A stretch of DNA of 64,000 bases from Rhizomys pruinosus (taxonomy: Eukaryota; Chordata; Mammalia; Rodentia; Spalacidae), in the NCBI GenBank assembly GCA_009823505.1, contig VZQC01012261.1, positions 1,927,369 to 1,991,368 of the forward strand. Direction: 5' to 3'. The notes beneath the pieces are model-generated. The model was not told the DNA's origin. It searched no databases and saw only the letters and a program-made list of their open reading frames with translations. Both the position numbers and the translations under genes were made by a program. Position 1 is the stretch's first letter, and each line of letters opens with the position of its first letter. Positions 20,846 through 32,837 of this stretch are shown here, piece by piece.

Positions 20846-21762
20846 AGTTTAAGTCTCCACCTTGAAGGGTGTCTGAAGTTAAAGTGAGGGACACTGAGAG
20901 AAAAGAATGGGATCCTGTAACGGGATGGACATGTGCGAGGGCCCTAGTGAAGAGAAGGGTATTGAACTCTCAGTTTGTTGTAGGTTTGGTTTTCCTGAGG
21001 AACTATTCTTCGCACCCTTAGTGAAGGCTGCAGCATGGCCCTCTACGGAATCGCCCTGTCCACCCTGGCCTAAGGGAAGTAATCTTGTTCTGTCTGTGGA
21101 ACCTGCGATGGCTTTCTCTAAAGGTGATGTCAAGCGAGACAATGCTGACCCTTTACACTCACCGCCCCCCCACCCTTGCCTTTAGATCTGTAACTAGGCT
21201 GCAGGTTCAGCAGGGCCCTGGAGGGGAGGTAACAGTATGACCGCTGAGGAGGTATGCTCACTTCTAAAGAACTTCTCAGGTTTTCTAATTCTGGAGAATA
21301 TGTAGAGAAATGGATTTTAAGGGTGTATGATAATAGTGGAAGGTACAAAATACTCAAAAAGGCTGAACTGAGTGTCCACTGGGCAGAGATGCTGTGTTTA
21401 TGCTGCAACTCACACAGATTTTTTAAGTGCTGCAAATAAAGTCATGAAATTTGTAGACAAGTGTACTTCTCACCAGCCATCAAAGAAACTTCTTTACAAA
21501 CATATGGAGACTTTAAAAGTTCCATACCTGGTCATAAAATAGAGAATAAGTGTCTGTGAGGTGCCAAGCCCTAAGTGATGCATCTATAATCAACGTCTAC
21601 ACCTAAAGCTCAGGGAACATTATGAAAGAGGAGGCAGAAAGAATATAGATCTAGATGAACAAGGCACCTGCTGCTGGTTAATGCATTTGAGACTTGAGAG
21701 AGAAGCAACACCAATGAAATCTCCACTGTATGGTAGTCTAAAAAGATCTGCATAGTGGTAAA
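20846..21762. other. Non-repetitive sequence with a possible old coding relic
   Basis: No family recognised. The + frame 21254-21439 encodes a stretch including 'EYVEKWILRVYDNSGRYK' that looks protein-like, with a W-I-x-R-V-x-D core. It has no start context, no intact ends and no named match, so it is at most a broken relic. Confidence 0.3.
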
Positions 21763-21767
21763 ACCAG
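21763..21767. repeat. Target duplication of the MaLR solo LTR
   Basis: 'accag' here and at 22127-22131 exactly flanks the LTR; 5 bases is the size expected for MaLR/ERVL. Confidence 0.9.
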
Positions 21768-22126
21768 TGTGGTGGTTTGAATGAGTGTCCCCCATAGGCT
21801 TTAAGTATTCAGACATTTTTGTCTCCAGTTGGTGGCACTGTTCTTGGAGGTCTTAGAAGGTGTGGCCGTGCTAGAGGAAGTATGTCACTGGGGGCAGGCT
21901 TAGTGAGTTTAACAAGCCTTGCGGTCTCTAGTCGCTCTCTCTGCTTCCTGTGCTCATTGAGAGATGTGACCCTCTGCTTGCTGCTCCAGATCCAGCCGCC
22001 ATGCCTCCCACCACAATGGACTCTAATTCCCTGGAACTGTCAAACGTAAGCTCAAATAAACTCTTCCTTTTATAAGTTCCTTTGGTCATGGTGTTTTATC
22101 ACAGCAACAGAAAAGTGACTAATACA
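21768..22126 (+). mobile_element. MaLR solo LTR (ORR1/MT-like) with 5-bp TSD
   Basis: 359 bp, starts 'tgtggtggtttgaatgag', ends 'gtgactaataca', with 'ataaactcttcctttt' near the 3' end supplying the polyadenylation signal. Perfect 5-base flanks show it is a complete solo LTR left by recombination of a former proviral element. No internal sequence remains. Confidence 0.92.
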
Positions 22127-22313
22127 ACCAGTTTACATGCCAAGGTGGATGAGGGAGATTTCACAGGATCCCACCTGAAGATGAAGAGCTGCAGGTAGTT
22201 GATGAATGCTAAGGGAGAATCCCTTTTCCAGGGTCTAGTTTCCTGAGAGCTTATCTAACCCTAAGTGGGCAGCCCTAAACACAAGTACACACAAGCATTA
22301 CAAAATGAAAGCA

Positions 22314-22318
<5 letters not shown>

Positions 22319-22354
<36 letters not shown>
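22319..22354. repeat. (TG)n microsatellite
   Basis: About 18 pure TG units. Confidence 0.97.
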
Positions 22355-22358
<4 letters not shown>

Positions 22359-22369
22359 CAATAATAATC

Positions 22370-22500
22370 AAAGAAGAAGACAAGAAATTGAGAGGGAGGA
22401 AGGGAAGAGTTGTCAGGATACTGGGAGAGGTGGAGATAATGCAAACACAATACTTATGCATGAAATTCAAAAAACATAAAATAACATTTTTTTATTGACT
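22370..22500 (+). mobile_element. Possible Lx L1 3' end
   Basis: 'gagagggaggaagggaag', 'ctgggagaggtggagataat' and 'catgaaattcaaaaaacata' resemble the G-rich 3' end of old rodent L1. Confidence 0.4.
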
Positions 22501-23124
22501 GGATGAGATATGCATTAAAAGATAGCTTACTGTGAATGAACTGAAATTTTCTAATATCCCTTGGCTTAATGAGGATGAAGGGATTCAAAGATTCATGGAA
22601 ACTGATACTGTAGTAGGTTTGCTACGTAAAACCTCCTCACAGTGGGTCCAGAAGATGTGGCCTGCACTCCTGGTATAAGAAACGGATTTGCATGAGGAGC
22701 ACCAGGTCACTTGAAGAGCTCCGCAATTGCCCTTCTCTGTATACCAGACCTCGTAATGGGAGGTCCAGAGAGATAAAAACTTAAACCCAATGAGTCTAAT
22801 TGGACCCTGGACTAGCAAGGGCCAAGAGCCCTCAGTGAATCACCAAAGACAAGGTCAGTGTACTTCCCTTCATGGATAGCAAAGGCAAAGGAATAGGCAT
22901 GATAGTCTCACTTGTGTGGACCTAGAACACTGGCTCATTAATCATGGTAGCCCCAGAAGTGAAATAAACAAAAAGCTTATTTTTTTGTTTGTTTTTGTTC
23001 CATATGTATAAGCAGAAATATTCCAGAACAAATGAATGACAGGCTGCCTTGAACTATACTAACAGAAAAACACAGCTCTTCAACCAATGACACACGTGAG
23101 CCAGTTTACAGATCCAGAACCCCT
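22501..23124. other. Non-repetitive sequence, Cys-rich minus-strand frame
   Basis: The - strand frame 22585-22818 has the protein-like stretch 'CSSCKSVSYTRSAGHIFW'. I do not recognise it. It lacks any supporting exon structure. Confidence 0.3.
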
Positions 23125-23134
23125 CAAATGAAGG

Positions 23135-23474
23135 GGAGGAATCTGGAGAGATATCTCAGTAGGTAAAGTGCATGCCATGTCTATGTAAGCATGAGGACCT
23201 GAGTTGGAAAAAAGACAGGTGTAATTGTGCAGACGTGTAATCCCAGTGCTGGGAAGGCAGAGACAGCTGGACTCCTCGGGCTCACTCGCAGCTGCCTCGC
23301 TAATCTGTGAGTTCCAGGCTGGTGAGAGAACCTGTCTAATAGCACTACACTTAAGGTCCACACCTGGCCTCCACGTGTATACGTACACACATGCACACAC
23401 ACTGTACATGTATGTGTATATGTACAACCCTACACACACACAACACACACACAACACACACACATACACACACA
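23135..23474 (+). mobile_element. B4 SINE with CA-rich tail
   Basis: Head 'ctcagtaggtaaagtgcatg', middle 'aatcccagtgctgggaagg', tail 'ctggcctccacgtgtat' then CA repeats. 'caaatgaagg' occurs on both sides (23125-23134 and 23475-23484). Confidence 0.88.
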
Positions 23475-23484
23475 CAAATGAAGG

Positions 23485-23944
23485 AAGACCAGGTTGTCTT
23501 TTTAGGTTTTAATGAAGAAGAGAGGGGCTTCGAAGGAGAGAGACTCTGAGTCCAATTTTCCTTTAGTCAAGAAGCTTTGTTAATACCACAGCTTGCACTG
23601 TGGCAAGGTTTGAAGAAGAGTTTCAGCCATACAGGATAAAGCAAGGCCCCATTTCTTTAACTCTCTCATGAAACATAGGTCACATATTAACTAAGTCTGC
23701 TTCCTTACCATGCAAGACCTCCCCAGCACTGTTCATGCTTTTATAGCCTTGGGGGAGGCCTTGTGAATCTTAGAACTTTGTGGGTTTGTGGGCCTTGTAA
23801 ATTGTGTGGGCTTCCTGAGTTTTATTCCCTTCCTTCAGAAGCTAAGCCCAGACAGAAGCAATTTGCTTTCATCTGACAAGGCCAGCAGTACGCTACTAAT
23901 TCTCCAGCTTTGTTCATAACTTAGTTCACAGGGGTTATTAAACC
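23485..23944. other. Non-coding, no assignment
   Basis: May belong to the ERVL relic that follows, but I cannot align it by eye. Confidence 0.35.
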
Positions 23945-24755
23945 TGTCTTTTCTGCAAGGTATCACACTGGTCCCCTACATTTATGACATTAGGCTAACT
24001 GGACCAAATGAGCAGGGAGTAGCAACCACTCTGGACTGGTTGATAAAGCATATATGCAAATTAGAGGATGAGAAATCACCCAATCAAATTTACCTCAGTA
24101 AAAATTCTAAGTCCAGTGGTTGGGGCCATGTAGAGATACTCTTTCTAAGGTGCCTGGCCCCTCCTACCACCAAGAAAGAAGCACGGTGCTCAGTGGCCTA
24201 TTTGGATTGTGGAGGCAGCTTTCCTCCCTTGGGTGTATGACTCTGGTCCATATGCCACGTGACTCAGAAATCTGCTAGTTTTGAATGGTGCCCGGAACAA
24301 GATAAAGCTCTTCAACAGGCTGTGCACACTGCTCTGCCACCTGAGCCATACCATCCAATAGATCTGATGGTAGTTGAGGTATCAGCGGGCAGATAGGAAT
24401 GCTGTTTGGAGTCTTAACCATAGGTGAATCATGATAGAAGGATTTTAAACCAGTCATAATCTGCAGACAAATATTTACTCTTTGAGATACAAGTCTTAGC
24501 TATTGGGCCCTAATGGAAACAGAATGCTTGATAATGGGCAACCAAGTTACCATGCAACCTTATCAGCCATCATGGCATTCCACACAGCATTACTTCTGAC
24601 AAAGGAACTCACTTCGCAACCAAAGATCAGTGGTGATGGCTTCAGGCTCACAGAATTCACTTGTCTACTCTCAAATCAGCTGCCTTGAGAGAATGGTGGA
24701 ATGGCCTTAAAAGACACAGTTACAGTACCAATTAAATAGCAATAGCCTGGAGGGT
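23945..24755 (+). pseudogene. ERVL-type endogenous retrovirus pol relic
   Basis: An ancient endogenous retroviral pol segment of the ERVL group. The order of recognisable blocks runs from the end of the reverse transcriptase/connection region (about 23990-24330) directly to integrase-core-like sequence (about 24560-24680), so the RNase H and early integrase part is deleted. Stops and frameshifts occur throughout, and only fragments of 60-66 codons stay open. No LTR joins either end. It is non-functional. Confidence 0.65.
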
Positions 24756-24770
24756 TAAGTAGAGTTCTCT

Positions 24771-25060
24771 AGAGAGCCCTATATGGTCTGAATATATAGT
24801 ACAGCAGGCACTATATAGTACTATTTCTCCTATACCTGGATTCACACATCCAGGAAAAAAGGTGCAAATGGTAATTTACTACAATGGCTTACACAATATG
24901 GGCTGGGTAGTCCAACAATGTCTCTCTGCACTCAGGAGATGCTAAGAACCTGGTAGCTTCTCAGTACACAGGTTAAAAAGGCTCACCGGTCCCAATCTGT
25001 AGATGAAGGTCAGAAGCATTCCTGGAGAGACACTGGTCTCTAGCTCCTGTTGGAATGTCA
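24771..25060 (-). mobile_element. LTR-like repeat, left part, interrupted by L1
   Basis: 'agagttctctagagagcc' followed by 'ggcttacacaatatgggctg' resembles the antisense end of an old MaLR-like LTR. It continues after the L1 at 27175. The family is uncertain. Confidence 0.45.
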
Positions 25061-25075
25061 AAGAAGTTGAGTTCT
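25061..25075. repeat. Target duplication of twin-primed L1
   Basis: 'aagaagttgagttct' at 25061-25075 recurs at 27160-27174, bounding the whole rearranged L1. Confidence 0.97.
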
Positions 25076-27159
25076 TCTACAAATGGTGATCCAGTTTTGC
25101 CAGCACCATTTGCTGAAGACACTATCCTTCCTCCACTGAGGATTTTTGCCCCTTTGTCAAATATGAGGTGGCTGAAATTCTATGAGCTCAAGTTTGGCTC
25201 TTCGATTTTGTTCCATTGGTCAGCAGGTCTGTTTTTGTGCCAGTACCAGGCTGTATTTATGACTATGGCCCTGTAATATAGCTTGAAGTCTGGTAGGGCA
25301 ATTCCCCCTGTATTGCATTTTTCACTCTGGGTTGCTTTAGCTATTCGGGGTCTTTTGTTTTTCCATATGAATTTAAGGATTTTTTTTTCCAAGTCCTTGA
25401 AGAAGCTCATGGGGATTTTGATTGGGATTGTGTTGAATCTGCATAACAATTTGGGTAAAATGGACATTTTCCTATATTAATTGTTCCAATCCATGAGCAT
25501 GGGAGATCTTTCAATCTTTTGATGTCATTTTCAATCTCCTTCTTCAATGGTTTAAAATTTTTGTTGCAGAGATCATTGTTATCGTTGGTTAGGTTTGTTC
25601 CCAGGTATTTTATTATTTTTGAGACTATTGTTAGTGGGAAGGTCTTATATTCCTTCTCCACTTGTTTACTGTTGATGTAAAGAAAGGCTACTGATTTTTC
25701 CAGGCTAATTTTGTATCCTGCCACTTTACTGAAACTCTTAATCATTTCTAGAAGTTTTCTGGTAGAGTTTTTAGCATCCCTTAGGTAAACTATCATATCA
25801 TCTGCAAAAAAGGATAGCTTAACTTCTTCTTTTCTGATTAGTACTCCTTTAATTTCCTTCTCTTGTCTTATTGACCTAGCAAGAGTTTCAAGCACTATGT
25901 TAAAGAGGAGTGGTGATAAGGGACAGCCTTGCTGGGTTCCCACCTTTAAGGGAAATTATTCCAATTTTTCTCCATTTAGGATGATGTTGGCAGTGGGTTT
26001 GCTATATATGGCTTTGATCATGTTGAGGAATGTTCCCTTCAGTCCAATTCTCTCTAGGACTTTAAACATGAAGGGATGCTGGATCTTGTCAAAGGCTTTT
26101 TCTGCATCAATTGAGATGATCATGTGGTTTATAGACTACTCAAAAAACAAAGAAGAAAACAAATGACCTACTCAAAAGATGGAGTAAAGAGTTGAACAGA
26201 GACTTCACCAGTGAGGAAGTAAAGATGGCTGAGAAACATCTTAAAAAGTGTTCCACATCATTAATTATTAAGGAAATGCAAATTAAAACCACTCTAAGAT
26301 ATCATCTCACTCCAATACAATTGGCTAAGATCAAGAACACAAAAGACACCAAATTCTGGAGAGGTTGTGGGGAAAGAGGAACATTCACCCACTGCTGGTG
26401 GGACTGTAAACTTGTACAACCATTATGGAAAGCAGTGTGGAGAATCCTTAAAAGACTCAAAATGAGCCTACCACCTGACCCAGCCATACCACTCCTGTGT
26501 ATATACCCACAAGACTCATCCTACCACAAAGATACATGAATATCCATGTTTATTGCAACTCTCTTTACAATAGCAAAGAGATGGAACCAACCCAAATGCC
26601 CCTCAACTGACAAAAGTGGATGACAAAAATGTGGTACATCTATAAAATGGAGTACTACTCAGCAATAAAGAAAGATGACATCATGAACTTTGCAGGGAAA
26701 TGGATGGAACTCCAAGCCATTATGCTAAGTGAAGTAACACAGTCCCAGAAAAACAAGTGGCAAATGGTCTTCCTCATTTGTGGATGCTAACACCAAATTC
26801 CCCAGATGAAAGGCAAGCTGAACAACATTATTGTTATATTTCTGTTTATCCGAAAGCAACTATGTTGTTATAATGTAAATCTCTTAATGGGCTGTAGAAT
26901 CGACCCAACATTTGCTCTCAGACTCTGTAATTACTGTATGTGAGTGGAAAGTATATATGCATATTTTAGAGTATTATAAAATTAAAGGAGGAAAATGTGA
27001 ATTCCTAAACATAAAAAAAGACTGAGAGAAAGATGCAGGATAGTTGTGGCAGAGTGCATGATCTGGAGTAGGGTGGGGGGAAGGGAAAGGGGAATATGTC
27101 TAAACCGACTGAGAAATGATGTATGAAATACACAAAACATCAATAAAAGCATAAAAAAA
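25076..27159 (+). mobile_element. L1 with 5' inversion (twin priming), copy 1
   Basis: 25076-26131 is L1 ORF2 on the minus strand, from the reverse transcriptase region ('FADDMIVYL' in the - frame 25407-25943) to the 'WCWQNWI'-type region near 25080-25130. From 26132 the same element continues on the plus strand with the ORF2 C-terminus and 3' UTR to 'gatgtatgaaatacacaaaa' and an A-tail at 27159. About 0.3 kb of ORF2 between the two parts is missing. One 15-base target duplication encloses both halves, so this was a single insertion. Frames are interrupted; it is dead. Confidence 0.93.
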
Positions 27160-27174
27160 AAGAAGTTGAGTTCT

Positions 27175-27412
27175 GAACAGAGCAAAGGACAGCAGCAGCA
27201 GCAACAACTACAACAAAATGGTATAGACGTGCTCACCAGGAAAGATCGAAGGCAGGCGGGCAGGAATCGGTGGTTTTCCCCCAGACCTCTCTATATACAT
27301 GCATCAGCTCCGGCCCTCTAAATAAACCTTCCTGACCTCTGAGGTTAACTTACAGAGTAAGAGGGCTCTGAAGATGTGACTGACCAATTATGTATCGTGA
27401 TGGTTAATCGTG
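27175..27412 (-). mobile_element. LTR-like repeat, right part
   Basis: Continuation of 24771-25060 beyond the L1. Contains 'ctctatatacatgcatcag' and 'aaataaacc'. Family uncertain. Confidence 0.35.
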
Positions 27413-27565
27413 ATGCCGACTCAATGGAATGGAAGACACCTGGGAGACTGATAAAGCACACCTCTCTGAAATCTGTGAAATACACTTCTGGGTATATCTG
27501 TATTTCCAGAGATTAGGTGACTAGGTTCTGACCTAATCAATGGGATCAGTGCCCTGATGATTTCT
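27413..27565 (+). mobile_element. LTR-like repeat fragment
   Basis: 'gatggttaatcgtgatgcc' and 'tgggtatatctgtatttcca' resemble the start of an old MaLR-like LTR in sense orientation, opposite to the preceding fragment. Confidence 0.35.
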
Positions 27566-29076
27566 CTTTTTTTTTAATTTTGTATTGAACTTTTGTGTGT
27601 TTCATAGAGAACGTCGTAATCATCTTAACTCCCCTTCCCATTGGCGCCCTCCCGGAGCCCCCCACTGGATTCCATGCACTCTGTCATTTGTGTTGAGCCT
27701 ATTGAGACAAGTTAGTATCCCCAGATGTCCCTCAGTACAGTTCATCCACTGAGGTCTAGTCCGCCCATCCAGAGTCCCTTCATTTAAGATCAGCTTTTCC
27801 TTCCCCAGTAGTAATCAGCTGCAAACATTTCTTCAGCTAATAGTAGGAACTGCTGGCTATTTCCACAGTTCTGTGCTGGGTTTCTGTCTGCTTGAGTTTC
27901 CATAGGTCTTGTTCATGCTGTTACCGTTGCTGTACATTCACATGAGCAAGATCCCAGGAACCTGTAGGACGCAATTTCCATATGGTCATGCACCTCCTCC
28001 CTTGCTCTTACAATCTTTCTGCCCTCTCTTCCGCAATGGACCCTGACCCCTGGGTAGGAGGAATATAGGAGTCAGCCAATCCAGGATCCCTCACTTTAAG
28101 AAGATCAGCTCTTTATCCAGCAGTAATCAGCTGCCAACAATTCTGTTAACATTGGTATCTGCTAACCATTTCCACAGTTCTATCCTGGGTTTTCTCCATT
28201 TGAGTTTGCTTGGATCTTGGGCATGCTGGCACCACTGCTGTAGGATCATATGAACAGTGTCCTCAGAGCTTGTATGATTCTATTTCCATATGGTCATGCA
28301 CCTCCTCCTGGGCACTTACAATCTTTCTGCCACCTCTTCTGCGGTGGTCCCTGAGCCCAGGGTGAGTGAAGCGTAATACAGTCCTGAGACGCACACTCTG
28401 CAGACTCCTGATCTCCACACTTTGGCTATTTGTGCCCTTTTGCATTCTTGGCCCTCTGTTGCATGAGGGAGCTTCATTAGTGAGAGTTGAGAGATTCACT
28501 GGTGTCCTCTTTATCTTTTTTTCTATGTTGGGTGAGACTTAGATGTAGTTTGCATTGTACATGTGCTGCTTAGGCTTGGGCAATTCACCGACAATGTCTG
28601 TGTATGACCAATTGTCCATCTGATGCAAAAGAAGCTTCTTTGATGAGTGATGACTGGGATACTTGACTGAAATATAAGGATACATATTTTGCACTTAGTA
28701 AGAAATTACATTAGTCTAGGAATGTGACAGCCTTGTGATATTCTCTAAGATCTATGATCTCCCCATGCATGTATATTTGACTATGTTTACAGTACTACAC
28801 AAAAGTTTCCTCCCATTGAGTGGGCTTTAAGTACAATTAGGTAACCATTGATTTTCTCCCAAGATAAAAGTGCCACTTATTGCACCAATGTCATGCTGTG
28901 CTGGTCATTAATGTGGTTATTTGGGCTTGAGTATGTAGTGAAGTGGCTTGCAAGTCAGGTCCAGCTCACTGGTCCATTGCTCTAGTTTCCAAAGTATGTC
29001 CTCTCTTCAGCAACAGGGCCTTACCTTCAAGTTCTGGGAGGCAATAAAGGGCTGTAGCAATAGCCTATGTAATTTT

Positions 29077-29226
29077 TTTTTTTGGTCTTTTTGAGACAGG
29101 GTCTCCCTGTAGCCCTAGCTGTCCTGGAACTCACTCTGTAGACCAGGCTGGCCTTGAACTCACAAAGATCCGCCTGCCTCTGCCTCCCAAGTGCTAGGAT
29201 TAAAAGCGTGTGCCACCACGCCCGGC
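29077..29226 (-). mobile_element. B1 SINE with target duplications
   Basis: 'tagcctatgtaatttt' at 29061-29076 and 29227-29242 (16 bases, perfect) flanks a near-consensus B1 that inserted into the Lx 3' UTR. Confidence 0.97.
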
Positions 29227-29400
29227 TAGCCTATGTAATTTTGAGTCTCCTGGACTACCATGGCCAACAAATCAAAGGAATGTTTCTCCTGTTTGGCACT
29301 GTTTCTTCTTATATACCCTTTGATATACATATGGACTCATGTAGAGCTATTGTGTGTATAATTTGTCATTAGGTTGTTAGACTAATATGATTCCCTCTAG

Positions 29401-29620
29401 TTTTTTTTAATTTTATGTGTATGAGTGTATTTTCTGCATGTGAATAAGTACACCTGTATTATGCAATGGCCGTGGAAGTCAGAAAAAGATGTCAGATACC
29501 CTTAACTAGAGTTAGGAGTTAGGGATAGTTGTTAGCCACTATGGGTGTGCTGGGAATTGAACCTAGGTCCTGTGCAAAAGCAGTCAATGCTCTTAAATCC
29601 TGAACCATCTCTCCAGCACC
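29401..29620 (-). mobile_element. B2 SINE, old
   Basis: Diverged minus-strand B2; 'ccctctag' (29393-29400) and 'ccctctgg' (29621-29628) are the probable target duplication. Confidence 0.88.
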
Positions 29621-29663
29621 CCCTCTGGTTTTTTATACTAGCTAGGCATTATTTATCTCCTCT

Positions 29664-29680
29664 CAGTCTCTCTCTCTCTC

Positions 29681-29712
<32 letters not shown>
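29664..29712. repeat. (TC)n microsatellite
   Basis: TC repeats with a few TATC interruptions inside the L1 3' UTR. Confidence 0.93.
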
Positions 29713-30641
29713 CATCCCCTCCCTCCATGCCTTCCCCATTTATAGTGTCCCTGTTCTCCCTGTCTCTCCCTTGATAACATCATTTTTCTATGGTCCCACC
29801 TCTCTTGGGTGCCTTCTTTCCCTTATCCCCACATTTCCTTTTATAACCCTTCCTTCTCCCTCCCATTTAAGTACTCCTATTTTATCCATTTCTCCCTCAG
29901 TAAAACCTGTCTCCTACTTGTCTCTTCTCCCAGGTTCCTTCTTTCCCTTTACCCCTCTGGTTCCTTCCCATTTTCCTGGTTTCTACAGCTACATCAGGAT
30001 ATGCACTCAAAGAAAAGGATTTGGTGCTAGGATCCACAAATGGGGGAGAAAATACGCCATTTGTTTTTCTGAGTCTTCATTACTTCACTTAGCATAACAG
30101 TTTCTAGTTTCATCCATTTACCTACAATTTTCATGATTTCATCTTTGTTTAATGCTGATTAGAACTCCACTGAAATGTACCACATTTTCATTATCCACTG
30201 AGCAGTTGAGGAACACTTAGGTTGCTTCCATCTCTTCACTATTGTGAAAAGAGCAGCAATAAACATGGATGTCAAGTATTTCTGCAATAAGATGAGTCCT
30301 TTGGGTACATGCCAAAGAGTGGTAGAACCAGGTCAAATGGTACATTCATTTTTAGGTTTTTGAGTTCTCCACACTGCTTTCCATGAGGTTGCATAAGCTT
30401 GCAATCCCACCATCAGTGAATGAGTATTCCCATTTCCCCACATCCTCTCCAGCATTTGGTATCATTTGTTCCCTTGATCTTACCCAGTCTGACTAGGGTA
30501 AAATGAAATCTTAAGATCATTTTAATTTCATTTCCCTAATTACTAACGATGTTGAACACCTTTTAAGATGTTTCTTAGCAATCTTTATTTCTTCTTTTGA
30601 GAACTCTCTGTTCAGATTCTTAGCCCATCTTTTTTCTTTTT

Positions 30642-30879
30642 TAGAAAAATATTTTATTATAATTTTTATTTTTATTTTATGTGTATGAATGTATTGCCTA
30701 CATGATTGTAAGAATACCTGTGTCATGCAATGCCCATGGATGTCAGAAGAGGCCATCAGATTGCCCAGAACTGGAGTCACAGATGGTTGTTAGCTGTTAT
30801 GCGAGTGCTGGGAATCTAACCCAGATCTTCTGCAAGAGTAGCCAGGGCTCTTAACCTCTAAGCCATCGATCCAGCCCCA
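30642..30879 (-). mobile_element. B2 SINE, old
   Basis: Minus-strand B2 lying between the Lx copy and the next L1 tail; no internal duplication. Confidence 0.88.
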
Positions 30880-32261
30880 GTCTTTCTTTTTTTTAAATAT
30901 AATACTTTTATTGATGTTTTGTGTATTTCAGACATCATTTTTTCAGTTCAATTTAGACATATTCCCCTTTCCCTTCTTCCCACCCCACCCCAGTTCATGC
31001 ATTCTGCCATAAATGTCCTGCATCGTTCTCTCGGTCTTTTTAAAGTTTTTCTCTGCAACAGTTTATTGTTGTGGGCAGAATTTAACTATATCAGTCCGTT
31101 CTTTGACCCAGTCCTTATTTTGTTGTGGTTCTCTCCCAGTTGCATTTCTCCAAAGTATGCCTATATACACATAATATATGTACCAAAATTATGTCCTCCA
31201 GGAATAAACCTTATGTTAATTGCAATATATGTTTGGGAGTTCACATTTTTTCCTTTTAATTTTATATTACTCTAAAATATGAATATAAACCTTCCGCCCA
31301 TATACATTAATTACCATGTCTGGAAAGTAAGTGGTAAGTTAATTCTAGGGCTCATCAAGAGATTCACATTATAACATCACAGTTGCTTTCAGATAGAAAG
31401 AAATATAACAATAACATTGCTCAGCTTACCTTTCAATTGGGGGATTTGGTATTAGCATCCACAAATGAGGGAAACCATTCCCCACTTGTTTTGGGGGGAC
31501 TATGTTACTTCACTTAGCATAATGGCTTCGAGTTCCATCCATTTCCCTGCAAAGTTCATGATGTTATCTTTCTTTCGCTGCATAGAACTCCACTGTGTGG
31601 ATGTACCACATTTTCATTATCCACTCCTCAGTTGAGGAGCATTTGGATTGGTTCCAACTCTTTGCTATTGTGAGGAGAGCTGCAATAAACATAGATATGC
31701 AAGTATCTTTGCAGTAGGATGAGTCTTGTGGGTATATACCCAGGAGTGGTATGACTGGGTCAGGTGGTAAGCTCATTTTGAGTCTTTTAAGGGTTCTCCA
31801 CACTGCTTTCCATAGTGGCTGTACAAGTTGACAGTAGATGAGTGTTCCCTTTTCTCCCCAACCTCTCCAGCATTTGGTGTCTTTTGTTTTCTTGATCTTA
31901 GCCAGCCTTATCAGAGTGAGATGATATCTTAGAGTGGTTTTAATTTGCATTTCCTTATTTATTAGTGATGTTGAACACATTTTAAGATGTTTCTCAGCCA
32001 TCTCTACTTCCTCACTGGTGAAGTCTCTGTAGCTCATCTTTCAATTGGGTCATTTGTTTTCTTAATTCTTTGTTTTTTTAAAGTTTTTTCTATATTCTGG
32101 ATGTTAAATCTCTGTCAGATGTATTGCTTGTGAAGATTTTCTCCCACTCTGTGGGTTTTCTCTTCACTTCCATGGTTGTTTCTTCTGTTATACAGAAGCT
32201 TTTTAGTTTAATGAGGTCTTGATTGTTGATCCTGTGCAACTGATGTCTGATTTAGAAACTC

Positions 32262-32307
32262 CTTTCTAAATGCAGAAAGTTTCAATAAAAATTCGCTTTA
32301 AAAAAAA
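32262..32307 (+). mobile_element. 46-base retrocopy of an mRNA 3' end
   Basis: 'agaaactc' at 32254-32261 and 32308-32315 flanks a piece containing an AATAAA signal (about 32285), 11-12 more bases, then an A-tail. This is the expected layout of a drastically 5'-truncated processed transcript. The parent gene cannot be told from so little sequence. Confidence 0.65.
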
Positions 32308-32628
32308 AGAAACTCTTTTCTTACACCTAGATCTTATAGATTGCTGCCAATGTTTTGCTTTTAACAGTTTCAGAGTTTCAGATTTCATATTGAGGTCTTT
32401 GATCCATTTGGAGTTGCCTTTTGTACAAGATAAAAGATAAGGGTCTAGTTTCATTCTTCTACGGCTGGAGATCCAGTTTTGCTCTTGCTGAAGATGCTAT
32501 CTTTCCTCCATTCAGTGTTCTTGGTCCCTTTATCAAATATCAGGTGGCAGAGGTTACATATAGTCATGTTTGGGTATTCAATTTTGTTCCATTGATTTGC
32601 GGGTCTATTTTTGTACCAGTACCATGTT

Positions 32629-32796
32629 GTTGTTGGTTTTTTTTGTTGTTGTTGTTCTTTTCGAGACAGGGTCTCCCTGTAGCCCCAGCTATCCTGGAAC
32701 TCACTCTGCAGAGCAGGCTGAACTTGAACTCACAAAGATCCGCCCGCCTCTGCCTTCCAAGTGCTAGGATTAAAGGCATGCACCACCATGCCCAGC
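32629..32796 (-). mobile_element. B1 SINE
   Basis: Minus-strand B1 with a (TTG)n-modified tail at 32629-32660; 'ccatgtt' on both sides. Confidence 0.93.
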
Positions 32797-32837
32797 CCAT
32801 GTTATTTTTATTACTATATCTCTGTAATATAGTTTTA

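Larger units (their letters stand above)
27575..30641 (-). mobile_element. Lx-type L1, 3' UTR and ORF2 end
   Basis: Read in reverse this is an old rodent L1. The tail is at 27575, a 3' UTR of about 2.4 kb follows ('acaatctttctgccacctct', 'aagaagcttctttgatgag'), then the ORF2 C-terminal region (30060-30641; 'acttcacttagcataacagt'). The 3' UTR includes an internal similarity between 27840-28050 and 28140-28340 ('ttccatatggtcatgcacct' occurs twice). It is split by a B1 and a B2, and the frame is lost. Confidence 0.85.

Noticed and set aside
25407..25943. Independent reverse transcriptase gene on the minus strand
   Set aside because: It is the inverted half of a twin-primed L1 bounded by one target duplication.
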